This document shows, one piece after another, positions 32,079 through 40,689 of a DNA stretch of 64,000 bases. Source of the stretch: Archangium violaceum Cb vi76 (lineage in GTDB: Bacteria > Myxococcota > Myxococcia > Myxococcales > Myxococcaceae); assembly GCF_000733295.1 (NCBI RefSeq), contig NZ_JPMI01000247.1:36914-100913 (forward strand), in the 5' to 3' direction. The translations under genes and the position numbers were made by a program. A model generated the notes under the pieces. The model was not told the DNA's origin, made no database searches, and saw only the letters and a list, made by a program, of their open reading frames with translations. Position 1 is the first letter of the stretch, and each line of letters begins with the position of its first letter.

Positions 32079-35000
32079 TCACGACACTGAGAAGTAGTGT
32101 GCCTGGGGGTGGTGGAAGACGAGCGCGGAGACGCTGGCCTCGGGCTCCATCATGCAGCCGTCGGTGAGCTGGACGCCGATGTCCTCGGGGCGCAGGGCCT
32201 GGAAGAGGAGCGTCTGGTCCTCGAGGCGGGGGCAGGCGGGGTAGCCGAAGGAGTAGCGCTTGCCCTGGTACTCGGCGCGGAAGCGCTCGAGCATCGTCAT
32301 GTCCGGCTTGTCCGGGAAGCCCCACATGCTGCGCAGCTGGGTGTGGAGCATCTCGGCGTAGGCCTCGGCCGTCTCCAGCGCGAGCGCCTGCACGGCGTGC
32401 ATCTTCAGGAACTCGCCCTTGGCCTTGTACTCCTCGCTCAGCTCGCGGATGCCCTGGCCGGCCGTCACCACGAACATGGCCAGGTTGTCGCGCGGCTGGC
32501 CGTTCTCCAGCGGCTTGACGAAGTCGGCCAGGCACAGCCCGTCCGGCTTCTCCTGGCGCGGCAGCTCGAAGACCACGGACGGCTGCCCCGTCTCCCCGTC
32601 GAAGAGGTGGAGGCGGTTGCCCTCGCCACCCACCTTGAAGAAGCGGAACACGGCCTTGGCCTGCATGCGCCCGCCGCGCAGCGAGCCCTTGATGAGCTCC
32701 ACCTGCTCCTTGAGCGCGAGCGCCTTGCGGCCCTCCTCCGTCTTCGCCAGCTCCGCCTCGGCGGGAGTGCCCAGCGCACGCGAGGCCGTGCGCAGACCCA
32801 GGTGGCGCCCGTAGAGCATCACCGGGTTGATGAAGCGCCAGATGGTGTCCAGCGGGGTGTTGGTCAGCACGTGCCGCGTGTAGTCCGGTGCGGGCGGCAC
32901 CTGCTCCAGGAGGGAGACCTCCTTGCTGCGCACCGCCGCCACGGGGGCGCTGGCCTTGGGCCGGTCCTTGTCCTGCTGCGCCAGCTTCGTGCGGCGCTCG
33001 GCCAGCTCGCCCTTGAGCTTCGCGTGGGCCGTCGGGTCGACGATCTGCTTGGCCAGCTCCAGGCCGCTCATGGCGTCCTGGGCGTACGCCACCGTGCCGC
33101 CCCCGTAGGCCGGGGCGATGTTGCGGTCCACGAAGTTGCGGCTCAGCGCGGCGCCGCCCACCAGGATGGGCACATCCACGCCCTGGCGCTTGAGATCCTC
33201 CGCCGTGGCCACCATCTGGTGCGCGCTCTTCACCAGCAGGCCGCTCAGGCCGAGGATGTCCGGGCCGTGCTCACGCACCGCCTGCACGAGCTGCTCGGGC
33301 GGCACCTTGATGCCCAGGTTCACCACCTGGAAGCCGTTGTTGGCGAGGATGATCTCCACCAGGTTCTTGCCGATGTCGTGCACGTCGCCCTTCACCGTGG
33401 CGAGCACGATCTTCCCGCGGCTGGCCGCCTGGGCCTTGCTCATCCGCGGCTCCAGGTAGCTCACCGCGGCCTTCATCGACTCGGCGCTCTGGAGCACCTC
33501 GGCGACAATCAGCTCGTTGGCGCCGAAGAGCCGGCCCACCTCGTCCATGCCCTTCATCAACGGGCCGTTGATGATCTCCAGCGGGGCGTACTTCTCCAGC
33601 GCCAGGTCCAGGTCCGCGTGGAGGCCGTCACGGCTGCCCTCGATGATGTAGCGCTGCAGCCGCTCCTCCAGCGGCAGCGTGCTCACGTCCGCCTTCTTCG
33701 GCTTGCGCTCGCGGAAGTGCGCGGCGAAGGGCGTCACGGGATCTCCACCCCGGTTGTAGAGCAGGTCCTCGGACAGCTGGCGCTCCTCGGGAGGCAGCGA
33801 CGGGTAGCGCTCGAGCTTCTCCGAGTTGACGAGCGCCATGTCCAGGCCCGCCTGGACGCAGTGGTAGAGGAACACCGAGTTGAGCACCTCGCGGCCCGCG
33901 GTGGGCAGGCCGAAGGACACGTTGGAGATGCCCAGCACCGTCTTGCACTGGGGGAAGCGCTGTTTGATGAGGCGCACGCCCTCGATGGTCTCCACCGCGC
34001 TGCCCGTGTACTGCGCGTCGCCCGAGGCGCACGGGAAGACGAGCGGATCGAAGTACAGGTCCTCCGCCTTCATGCCGTACTTGCCGGTGAGCAGCGCGAA
34101 GGAGCGCTCGGCCACCTCCAGCTTGCGCTGACGGGTGACGGCCATGCCCTGCTCGTCGATGCAGCCCACCACCAGCGCCGCGCCGAACTCGCGCGCCAGC
34201 GGCACCACCTTCTCGAAGCGCTCCTCGCCATCCTCCAGGTTCACCGAGTTGATGATGGCCTTGCCCTGCGAGTACGTGAGCGACATGGCGAGCACGCGCT
34301 CGTCCGTGGAGTCGATCATCAGGGGCACGCGCACCTTCTTGACGACCACCTCCAGGAAGCGGCGCATGTCCTCGAGCTCGTCCCGGTCCGGGTTGGCCAG
34401 GCAGATGTCGATGACCTGCGCGCCCCGCTTCACCTGGGCGCGGGCGATCTCCGTGGCGTCCTCGAGCTGCCCCGCGACGATGAGCTCCTTGAACTTCTTG
34501 CTGCCGATGACGTTGGTGCGCTCGCCGACGATGACGGGGCGCTCCTCGTCACGGACCTCCAGGAAGTCCACGCCGGAGAGCGTGGAGCGCGGAGGCGGGA
34601 GCTGGCGGCGGGGCACGAGTCCCTTCACCGCCGCGGCGATGGCGCTCACGTGGCCGGTGTGCGTGCCACAACAACCCCCCACCACGTTGAGCCAGCCCTG
34701 GTCACAGAAGCGGCGCAGCGAGCGCGCCAGCATCTCGGGGGACTCCAGGTAGTGCCCGTTCTCGTCCGGCAGGCCCGCGTTGGGCACGCACGACACGGCG
34801 AAGGGGCTCATGGAGGCCAGCGAGCGGATGTGGTCCGTCATGAACTCGGGGCCGGTGGCGCAGTTGAGGCCCAGGTAGAGCAGCTCCACGTGCTCCAGCG
34901 AGGCCGCGAGCGCCTCCACGGACTGGCCGGCCAGCATGGTGCCCATGGGCTCGATGGTGCCGGACACCGCCACCGGCAGCTTCCACCCCAGCTTGCGGAA

Positions 35001-35594
35001 GGCCCGCTCGCACCCGAGCAGCGCCGCCTTCACGTTGCGCGTGTCCTGGCACGTTTCGATCAGCAGGTAGTCCGAGCCGCCCAGCGCGAGCCCCTCCGCC
35101 TGCACGGCGAAGTTGTCCACCAGCTCCTCGAAGGTGATGCCACCCGTCACGCTGATGGCCTTGGTGGTGGGGCCGATGGAGCCCGCCACCCAGCGCATCC
35201 GCCCGTCCTTGGCCTCGGCGGCCTCGGCGGCCTGGAGCGCCAGCTTCGAGGCGGCGATGTTGATCTCCATCGCCTTGTGCGACAGGCCGAACTCGCCCAG
35301 CACCACCGGCGTGCCGCCGAAGCTGTCCGTCTCCGTCACGTCCGCGCCCGCGGCGAAGTAGGCGGCGTGGATGCCCTGGATGACGTCCGGCCGGGTGAGG
35401 ACGAGGTTCTCGTTGCAGCCCTCGTACTCGGCGCCGCCGAAGTCCGCGGCCTTGAGGTTCTGGTTCTGCAGAAGCGTGCCCATGGCGCCATCCAGCACCA
35501 GCACGCGCTCGCGCAGGGCGGCCCGCAGGGCCTCCACACGGCGGCCGTGCTGCCCCGGAGGAGGAGGAAGGGGGGCGGGAAGGTGGCTGCTCAT
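32079..35594 (-). CDS. metH: Cobalamin-dependent methionine synthase
   Basis: A 1171-residue MetH, full-length with four modules. Homocysteine-binding domain (about 20-320): LVLDGAMGTLLQ, NCATGPEF near 245 and GGCCGTHTGH near 305, which supply the three zinc cysteines. Folate/pterin domain (about 340-620): ERTNVIGSKKFKEL, NVSFGLPTAGREVLN. Cobalamin domain (about 640-880): VKGDVHDIGKNLVEIIL near 735, with the DxHxxG lower-ligand histidine, and GLSGLLVKSAHQMV. AdoMet reactivation domain at the C-terminus: FGYPACPRLEDQ. Reaction: homocysteine plus 5-methyl-THF to methionine and THF. The ATG at 35594 overlaps the stop of the ArsR-methyltransferase regulator (ATGA), so the pair is an operon. No room for a B12 riboswitch directly before metH. 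Confidence 0.96.
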   Translation of the reverse strand: MSSHLPAPLPPPPGQHGRRVEALRAALRERVLVLDGAMGTLLQNQNLKAADFGGAEYEGCNENLVLTRPDVIQGIHAAYFAAGADVTETDSFGGTPVVLGEFGLSHKAMEINIAASKLALQAAEAAEAKDGRMRWVAGSIGPTTKAISVTGGITFEELVDNFAVQAEGLALGGSDYLLIETCQDTRNVKAALLGCERAFRKLGWKLPVAVSGTIEPMGTMLAGQSVEALAASLEHVELLYLGLNCATGPEFMTDHIRSLASMSPFAVSCVPNAGLPDENGHYLESPEMLARSLRRFCDQGWLNVVGGCCGTHTGHVSAIAAAVKGLVPRRQLPPPRSTLSGVDFLEVRDEERPVIVGERTNVIGSKKFKELIVAGQLEDATEIARAQVKRGAQVIDICLANPDRDELEDMRRFLEVVVKKVRVPLMIDSTDERVLAMSLTYSQGKAIINSVNLEDGEERFEKVVPLAREFGAALVVGCIDEQGMAVTRQRKLEVAERSFALLTGKYGMKAEDLYFDPLVFPCASGDAQYTGSAVETIEGVRLIKQRFPQCKTVLGISNVSFGLPTAGREVLNSVFLYHCVQAGLDMALVNSEKLERYPSLPPEERQLSEDLLYNRGGDPVTPFAAHFRERKPKKADVSTLPLEERLQRYIIEGSRDGLHADLDLALEKYAPLEIINGPLMKGMDEVGRLFGANELIVAEVLQSAESMKAAVSYLEPRMSKAQAASRGKIVLATVKGDVHDIGKNLVEIILANNGFQVVNLGIKVPPEQLVQAVREHGPDILGLSGLLVKSAHQMVATAEDLKRQGVDVPILVGGAALSRNFVDRNIAPAYGGGTVAYAQDAMSGLELAKQIVDPTAHAKLKGELAERRTKLAQQDKDRPKASAPVAAVRSKEVSLLEQVPPAPDYTRHVLTNTPLDTIWRFINPVMLYGRHLGLRTASRALGTPAEAELAKTEEGRKALALKEQVELIKGSLRGGRMQAKAVFRFFKVGGEGNRLHLFDGETGQPSVVFELPRQEKPDGLCLADFVKPLENGQPRDNLAMFVVTAGQGIRELSEEYKAKGEFLKMHAVQALALETAEAYAEMLHTQLRSMWGFPDKPDMTMLERFRAEYQGKRYSFGYPACPRLEDQTLLFQALRPEDIGVQLTDGCMMEPEASVSALVFHHPQAHYFSVS

Positions 35595-36487
35595 GGCTGT
35601 TTGACTCCAGTGAGGAGGAAGACGCGGAAGGGACTCGCCCCCTCCCGTGCATGTGTTTCGCGCGTCAGGGCGCCAAAGCCCACCTCGCGCAGGGAAGCCT
35701 CGAGCGTCTCCGGCGCGAAGCCGAGGTGCCGGTGGCCCAACCGCTCCAGCACCCACCGCTCGTCGTGGGGCATCAACTCCAACAACACCAGCTTGCCCCC
35801 GGGCTTGAGGATACGCGCGGCCTCCGACAGCACCGCCGGCGGGGACTCCATGTGGTGGAGGCTCTGGGAGATGACCACCAGGTCGCGCTGGCCCGGGGGC
35901 AGCGACAGCCGGTGCAGATCCTCGCGCAGGAAGGTGATGTTGGTGCGGCCCTCGCGGGCGGCGCGCTCGCGGGCCTGGGCCAGCGCGGCCTCGCTCTGGT
36001 CGATGGCCCACACCCGCGAGGCCCACCGGGCGATGGCCACCGAGAGCACCCCCGTGCCGCACCCGAAGTCCGCCACGTCCAGCGCCGGCAGCAGCGAGGC
36101 CAGCGCCCCCGCCCACAGGAACCAGGACTGGCCGGGCTCCAGCAACCGCTCGTTGAGGGCCTGCCGGTCCTCGCGCTGGCGCAGGAGGTCCTCCAGGCGG
36201 GCCAGGTCCCCTTCCTCATCGGCGGCCTCGCGGGCCAGGCGGATGAGGGGCCAGCGCGCGTCCTGCGGCTCCAGCGCGAGCGAGTAGTAGGTGAAGCCCG
36301 CCTGCCGCTCCTCGCGGATGAGCCCCAGCCCCTTGAGCTTGCCCAGGTGGTGCGACACCGAGGACTGCGCCACCCCCACCAGGGACACCAGCTCCGACAC
36401 GTTCAGCGGAGCCCGCGCCATGAGCCGCAGGATGCGCAAGCGTGTCGGGTCACCCAGGGCCCGGAAGGATTGGGACAGCTCTTCCAT
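35591..36487 (-). CDS. ArsR-family regulator fused to a SAM-methyltransferase domain, upstream of metH
   Basis: A 298-residue two-domain protein. Residues 1-90 are an ArsR winged helix: FRALGDPTRLRILRLM, VGVAQSSVSHHLGKLKGLGLI (recognition helix), and no CxC metal site in helix 3. Residues 130-298 are a class I methyltransferase fold with VADFGCGTGVLSVAIAR (SAM loop), AIDQSEAALAQAR, and ISQSLHHMESP. This is the layout of SahR-type regulators, which sense S-adenosylhomocysteine and control the methionine cycle; the operon with metH fits that role. Whether the methyltransferase domain catalyses or only binds SAH/SAM is unknown. An imperfect ATCG...CGAT dyad overlaps its own start region (36486-36515), a possible autoregulatory site. 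Confidence 0.88.
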   Translation of the reverse strand: MEELSQSFRALGDPTRLRILRLMARAPLNVSELVSLVGVAQSSVSHHLGKLKGLGLIREERQAGFTYYSLALEPQDARWPLIRLAREAADEEGDLARLEDLLRQREDRQALNERLLEPGQSWFLWAGALASLLPALDVADFGCGTGVLSVAIARWASRVWAIDQSEAALAQARERAAREGRTNITFLREDLHRLSLPPGQRDLVVISQSLHHMESPPAVLSEAARILKPGGKLVLLELMPHDERWVLERLGHRHLGFAPETLEASLREVGFGALTRETHAREGASPFRVFLLTGVKQP

Positions 36488-36595
36488 ATCGGTGAATCAA
36501 CATACGTCGATGCGGCGCGGAAGGCCAGGGAAGTTCGCGAGGGCGACGCGTCGCGTTGCCATGTGGGGAAGCGTCGTCTAGAGACGGGCCCCAAC

Positions 36596-37471
36596 ATGGC
36601 CGCCCCCACCCTGAACCAGCTCCTCGAAGGCAAACGTTTCGGACTCGTCCTCTCCGCCGGGTACTTCGGCTTCTATGGGCACGCCGGCTTCCTCAAGGGG
36701 CTGGCGGCCACGGGGTTGAAGCCCTCCGCGTACGCCGGGACGAGCGCCGGAGGCCTGGTGGCAGCGTATGCCGCCGCGGGGGCGAGCGTGCAGACCATCG
36801 AGGAGCTGGTCCTCAAGCAGACGCGGCAGGCGTTCTGGGATCCGGATCCGATTGGAGCGGTGCTCAACGGGTTTCCGAGCGAGGGCCATGGGGCCACGGG
36901 CCTGCTCAAGGGCGAGCGCTTCCGCCGGTTGCTGGAGGACACGCTGCCGGTGCACGGCTTCGAGGAGCTGCCGCATCCGCTGCTGCTGGTGAGCGCCAAC
37001 CTCACGCAGGGCACGCACGAGGTGTTCACCGCGGGCGAGCTGGCGCCACGGGTACACGCGACGTGCGCCTACCCGGGCCTGTTCCGCGCGGTGCGGCTGG
37101 GACGGGACCTGTACTGGGACGGAGGCCTGGTGGACAAGGCGCCCGCGCTGGCGATGCGGGAGAGCAGCTTCGGGAAGGACCTGGATGCCATCCTCGTGCA
37201 CTACCTGCCGAGCCGGACGCGCAAGATGCTGGGCGGCCCCATGGCGTACGCACAGGGGATTGCCGCGGGCTCGGCGGCGCTGAGGCAGGACCACTTCCGG
37301 CTCCAGTTGTCGCTGCTGAAGGAGCGCGACGTCCCCGTCTACGTGGTGGTGTCCACCCTGCCGCCGGTGTCGCCGTCGCAGATGGAGCGCGGCTTCGATG
37401 CCCTGCACCAGGCGAAGCTGAGCGCCGAGCGCGCCATCGCCCGGCCTCCCGTGCCCTTCGAGCAGGCGTGA
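36596..37471 (+). CDS. Patatin-like phospholipase
   Basis: A 291-residue patatin-family lipid hydrolase with catalytic Ser-Asp dyad: AYAGTSAGGLVAAYA (GxSxG, Ser near 51) and LYWDGGLVDKAP (DGG, Asp near 182). The oxyanion segment is unusual: LVLSAGYFGFYGHAGFLKGL instead of the GGGxxG run. A long helical C-terminal part follows. No signal peptide; could act on inner-membrane lipids. The ATG at 36596 begins MAAPTLNQLLEG; upstream in-frame sequence is antisense to the regulator gene and ignored. Divergent from the ArsR-methyltransferase gene with 108 bases between. Confidence 0.88.
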   Translation: MAAPTLNQLLEGKRFGLVLSAGYFGFYGHAGFLKGLAATGLKPSAYAGTSAGGLVAAYAAAGASVQTIEELVLKQTRQAFWDPDPIGAVLNGFPSEGHGATGLLKGERFRRLLEDTLPVHGFEELPHPLLLVSANLTQGTHEVFTAGELAPRVHATCAYPGLFRAVRLGRDLYWDGGLVDKAPALAMRESSFGKDLDAILVHYLPSRTRKMLGGPMAYAQGIAAGSAALRQDHFRLQLSLLKERDVPVYVVVSTLPPVSPSQMERGFDALHQAKLSAERAIARPPVPFEQA

Positions 37472-37511
37472 GCTGAAACAAGGCCCGACGTGCCTCGAGC
37501 CCGTCGTCGCG

Positions 37512-37539
37512 TTGACAATTAGGTCATCCGACCTAATAT
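37512..37539 (+). promoter_or_regulatory. Sigma-70-type promoter of the TetR-controlled operon
   Basis: TTGACA at 37512-37517 and TAATAT at 37534-37539 with 16 bases between: a near-consensus promoter, rare in this GC-rich window. The predicted transcription start falls at about 37546-37547, that is on the ATG of the oxidoreductase gene, so the mRNA would be leaderless or nearly so; no Shine-Dalgarno is present. Confidence 0.75.
37518..37537. promoter_or_regulatory. Perfect TetR-type operator
   Basis: ATTAGGTC (37518-37525), spacer ATCC, GACCTAAT (37530-37537): a perfect 8-bp inverted repeat covering the spacer and part of the -10 hexamer. The second gene of the operon encodes a TetR-family protein, so autorepression by occlusion of RNA polymerase is the obvious model. 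Confidence 0.8.
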
Positions 37540-37546
37540 TCATCCC

Positions 37547-38671
37547 ATGCACTCCGAGACACAGGAAACAATCGCGCGGGACACGCTCCGGTATGACCCG
37601 GAGGGGGCCGTGGTGCTCGTCGGCGGGTATGGGGTCGTTGGCGCCGAGGTGGCCCGCATGCTCCGGGCCCGGCATCCCTCGCTGCCACTGGTGTTGGCTG
37701 GACGGACGCCCTCCCGGGGCAGCGCCCTGGCAGCGGAAGTGGGAGCCACGCTTCAAGCGGTGGATCTCTCCGGCACGGCGCCGCTCGAGTTCTCCGCGCG
37801 TGCCGTCATCGCGCTGGTGAATGATCCGATGGATCGGCTGCTGCGCGCGAGCACGCGCGCCGGCATTCCCTACGTGGACATCACCCGCTGGACGGCGCGC
37901 GTCCAACAGGCGCTGACGTGGATGGCGGTGGAGCCGCCCCGAGCCGCCGTCGTGCTCGCTTCCGGGTGGATGGGAGGCCTCGTCCCGGTGGTGGGCGCGG
38001 CGCTGGCGCGGGAGCTGGGGGGCGCCTCCGCCATCGACACCGCCATCCTCTACGACCTGGCCGATCGCGCGGGCGAGGACTCCATCGAGTTCATGGACCG
38101 GATGCACGTCGCCTTCGAGGTGATGGAGGACGGACAGCGCCAGGTGGTGGAGCCGCTGTCCGGAGCGCGCCGGGTACGCTTCGAGGACCGCTCGCGCCGG
38201 GTGGTCCGGATCGACACGCCCGAGCAGCTCACGCTGCCGATGGTGCTCGGAGCCCGGACGGTGTCCACGCGCATCGGGTTCAGCGACGAATCGGCCACGA
38301 TCGCGTTCCAGGTGCTCCAGGGGATGGGGCTCTTCCACCTGCTCCGGGGGGAGCGCTTCCGGAACCTGCGCCGCGCCCTGCTGCGCGGCTCTGGCCAGGG
38401 AGGACGGGCCGTGCTCCGCGTCGACGTCTCCCGGGGTGGGGAGTCGCGCTCGGCCACGCTGGTGGATGCACGGGGACAGGCCCACCTGACCGCCGCGGGA
38501 GCCACCCTCGCGCTGGAGCGTGCACTGGGATTGGATGGAGACGCGCCCCCGCGTGGCGTTGTCTTCCCGGAACAAGCGGCCTCACCCGGACGGGTGCTCG
38601 AGGCGCTGCGCTCCCTGGGAGTGGAGCTCGAGGTGCGGGGCGGCGCGGACGCGGAGAGGCGGGCGGCATGA
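37547..38671 (+). CDS. Saccharopine-dehydrogenase-like NAD(P)-binding oxidoreductase
   Basis: A 374-residue protein with an N-terminal Rossmann domain VVLVGGYGVVGAEVARML (GxGxxG) near residues 22-39 and LVLAGRTPSRGSALA; the downstream domain resembles saccharopine dehydrogenase C-terminal/trans-acting enoyl reductase types (SGWMGGLVPVVGAALARELG). Substrate unknown. It follows the operator/promoter directly, with the ATG at the predicted transcription start. Its stop overlaps the start of the TetR gene (ATGA), so enzyme and regulator are coexpressed. Substrate is probably the TetR ligand or a relative, which is inference. Confidence 0.82.
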   Translation: MHSETQETIARDTLRYDPEGAVVLVGGYGVVGAEVARMLRARHPSLPLVLAGRTPSRGSALAAEVGATLQAVDLSGTAPLEFSARAVIALVNDPMDRLLRASTRAGIPYVDITRWTARVQQALTWMAVEPPRAAVVLASGWMGGLVPVVGAALARELGGASAIDTAILYDLADRAGEDSIEFMDRMHVAFEVMEDGQRQVVEPLSGARRVRFEDRSRRVVRIDTPEQLTLPMVLGARTVSTRIGFSDESATIAFQVLQGMGLFHLLRGERFRNLRRALLRGSGQGGRAVLRVDVSRGGESRSATLVDARGQAHLTAAGATLALERALGLDGDAPPRGVVFPEQAASPGRVLEALRSLGVELEVRGGADAERRAA

Positions 38672-39309
38672 GCACGCGCGGTGCCTCCCCCAAGGGGCAG
38701 GAGCGGAGCGAGGCCATCCTCGACGCGGCGGAGCGGCTGCTCGTGGACGAGGGGCACTCGGCCCTCAGCCTGCGAGGCGTGGCGCAGCGGGCCGGCATCC
38801 GGCTGGGCAACCTCCAGTACTACTTCGCCACCCGCGAGGAGCTGGTCCGGGCCCTGCTCGCGCGCGTCCTGGAGCGGGCCACGGCACAACTCGAGGAGCG
38901 GATGGGTGCGGCGGACACTCCGGCCCGGGCGCTCGACACTGCGGTGGAGGCCCTGCTGGAGGACCAGAAGGACCCCGCCAGCTACCGGCTCTTCTACGAC
39001 TTGTGGGCGCTGGCGGCGCGGGAGCCCACCATCGCCACGGAGCTTCGAGCCTTCTACGCGCGCTACATCGGCACGGTGGCGGAGCGGCTGGGCCTCGCCG
39101 CCCCGGAGCTGTCCCGCGCCGAGGTCCACGCGCGAGCGGAACTGCTGGTGGCCCTGTTGGAGGGGCTCTCGCTCTTCCGCTCCGGGACGCTGGGCGCGCC
39201 CGACCGGAAGGTCGAGGCCGAGCTGTGGCGGGTGAGCACCTGGCTCACCACGGTAAGCGAGCCCGCCCCGCCCGCTCCGAGCCGGAAGAAAGGCCCTCAG
39301 CGGCGGTAG
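38668..39309 (+). CDS. TetR/AcrR-family transcriptional regulator
   Basis: A 213-residue TetR-type repressor. HTH at about 14-58: SEAILDAAERLLVDEGHSALSLRGVAQRAGIRLGNLQYYFATREELVRAL, the classic TetR helices with YYF at the recognition helix. The C-terminal helical domain (70-200) is variable as expected for ligand binding. Coupled to the oxidoreductase by ATGA. It likely binds the perfect palindrome at 37518-37537 and represses its own operon. The 3' end overlaps the convergent CoA-binding gene by 13 bases (39297-39309), so mutual transcriptional interference is possible. Confidence 0.9.
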   Translation: MSTRGASPKGQERSEAILDAAERLLVDEGHSALSLRGVAQRAGIRLGNLQYYFATREELVRALLARVLERATAQLEERMGAADTPARALDTAVEALLEDQKDPASYRLFYDLWALAAREPTIATELRAFYARYIGTVAERLGLAAPELSRAEVHARAELLVALLEGLSLFRSGTLGAPDRKVEAELWRVSTWLTTVSEPAPPAPSRKKGPQRR

Positions 39310-39737
39310 CGGCGGTGGTCCACCATCAGGCAGCGGTCCTGCACCACCTTGATGCCCGCCTTGGCGAACTTCTCGGCCGCCGCGTCGTTGCGGATGCCGG
39401 ACTGGAACCAGACGGCCTTCGGCTTCTTGGCGAGGATGTCCTCCACGTGCTGGTCGATGTCCTGCGGCCGCCGGAAGACGTCCACGAGATCAATGTCCCC
39501 CGGGATGTCCACCAGCCGCCGGAACACCGGCTTGCCGAGGATGTGCGTCACGTCCGGGTAGTAGACGGGCACTGGCACCACGTCCACGCCCGCCTCCGCC
39601 AGGTACTGCGGCACGTAGAAGGCCGGCTGGCCCTGCTGCTGCTCCGTCTTGATGCCCAGCACCGCCACGCGCTTGCTGCCCTGCACCACCGCGCGGATGC
39701 CCGCCTCGTCCTCGATGAGATTCTGCTGGTAGCTCAT
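39297..39737 (-). CDS. CoA-binding (YccU-like) protein
   Basis: A 146-residue CoA_binding_2 protein: KRVAVLGIKTEQQQGQPAFYVPQYLAEAG (Rossmann loop), PVYYPDVTHILGKPVFRRL, DLVDVFRRPQDI and AVWFQSGIRNDAAAEKFAKAG are the family's typical strings. Small Rossmann-fold proteins of this family bind CoA; no reaction is known. The ATG at 39737 overlaps the stop of the upstream lipoprotein gene by one base (TGATG), so they are coupled. The 3' end overlaps the TetR gene on the other strand by 13 bases. Confidence 0.88.
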   Translation of the reverse strand: MSYQQNLIEDEAGIRAVVQGSKRVAVLGIKTEQQQGQPAFYVPQYLAEAGVDVVPVPVYYPDVTHILGKPVFRRLVDIPGDIDLVDVFRRPQDIDQHVEDILAKKPKAVWFQSGIRNDAAAEKFAKAGIKVVQDRCLMVDHRRYRR

Positions 39738-40639
39738 CACCGTTGCTCCTCGGGCGCCCGCAGCGACTCCATCTGCGACCTGGCTGCCCATGTCCACGTC
39801 TCTCCGTCCAACGTCGCCCGCAAGGTGAGCCCGCGCCGCACCGGGATGAAACGGCCTCTTCCGAGCAACTGTTCTCCCTCGCACTGAACCCCCGGCGACA
39901 GCTCCGGGTTCCCCGCCTGACTCAACGCCTCGAGCACCTGGGGAGAGGCGTCCGCTCCCGGGGCCTCCAGACAGCGCAGCGAGAACAACATCGCCTCACC
40001 GTGCTCGGTGGTCACCGTCCCGGAGAAGGTGCGCTCCAGGAGGTACGCCACCTCTCGCCCGCCCAGGGGCACCGTGCCCACCACGTAGGAGCGCGCTCCC
40101 GGCTCCCAGGAGCGTCCATAGAGGCCACCGTATTTCACGTCCCACTCGCTCCGCGTGCGCGCCTCCAGCGCATCCGGGGCAAAGAAGCCCTCCAGTGGAG
40201 AGACGTCCTGCCCCGCCGGGGCCACCGCCGCGAGCGCCGCCAGCGCGGCCTCCGGCTCCACCAAGCTCACGTAGGTTCCGTCGCCCGAGAGTCGCACGCG
40301 CAGGATGAAACGCGTAAGGACATCATCCACCAGCGTCTCCACCGGGGCTCCGTCACGCGTGTAGCGCGCCTGCGTCACCCGCTGCGTAAGGAGCCAGCCG
40401 TTCTGCTCCGGTGTGAAGCGCGTAACGGTGGTCAGCTCCGCGTCCTGCGTGCCCGGTGCGCTGCTGCGTCCCACGGAACTCTTCAGCGACTCGGTGAGGA
40501 CCGCGTCATCGGGAGGGCGGAACTCGAGCCGCGGGGAAGGCGGCGCACCCGACTTGGGCACCAGCGAAGGAACGTTGCGGCTGCACGCGCTGGCCAGGGC
40601 CACGAGGAGCAGCAGGAAGCTCGAACGGAGAAGGCGCAT
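39737..40639 (-). CDS. Predicted lipoprotein
   Basis: A 300-residue exported protein: MRLLRSSFLLLLVALASAC with lipobox ASAC at residue 19. The mature part begins with a Pro/Ser-rich linker and a long, mostly beta domain (TRFTPEQNGWLLTQRVTQARYT, RVRLSGDGTYVSLVEP) and contains two further cysteines (LRCLEAPG, VQCEGEQ). No named family recognised; in DUF terms it looks like a substrate-exposed outer-membrane lipoprotein. Coupled to the CoA-binding gene downstream. Upstream is the two-domain 'EEADTWL' gene, 50 bases away on the same strand. Confidence 0.78.
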   Translation of the reverse strand: MRLLRSSFLLLLVALASACSRNVPSLVPKSGAPPSPRLEFRPPDDAVLTESLKSSVGRSSAPGTQDAELTTVTRFTPEQNGWLLTQRVTQARYTRDGAPVETLVDDVLTRFILRVRLSGDGTYVSLVEPEAALAALAAVAPAGQDVSPLEGFFAPDALEARTRSEWDVKYGGLYGRSWEPGARSYVVGTVPLGGREVAYLLERTFSGTVTTEHGEAMLFSLRCLEAPGADASPQVLEALSQAGNPELSPGVQCEGEQLLGRGRFIPVRRGLTLRATLDGETWTWAARSQMESLRAPEEQR

Positions 40640-40689
40640 GACGACCGCGCACGCTGGCAGAAAGAACCCTGACTCGCGAGCGCTTCGTT

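Noticed and set aside
32097..36287. 1396-codon plus-strand open frame over metH
   Set aside because: Antisense shadow caused by high GC; metH is complete with all four domains on the minus strand.
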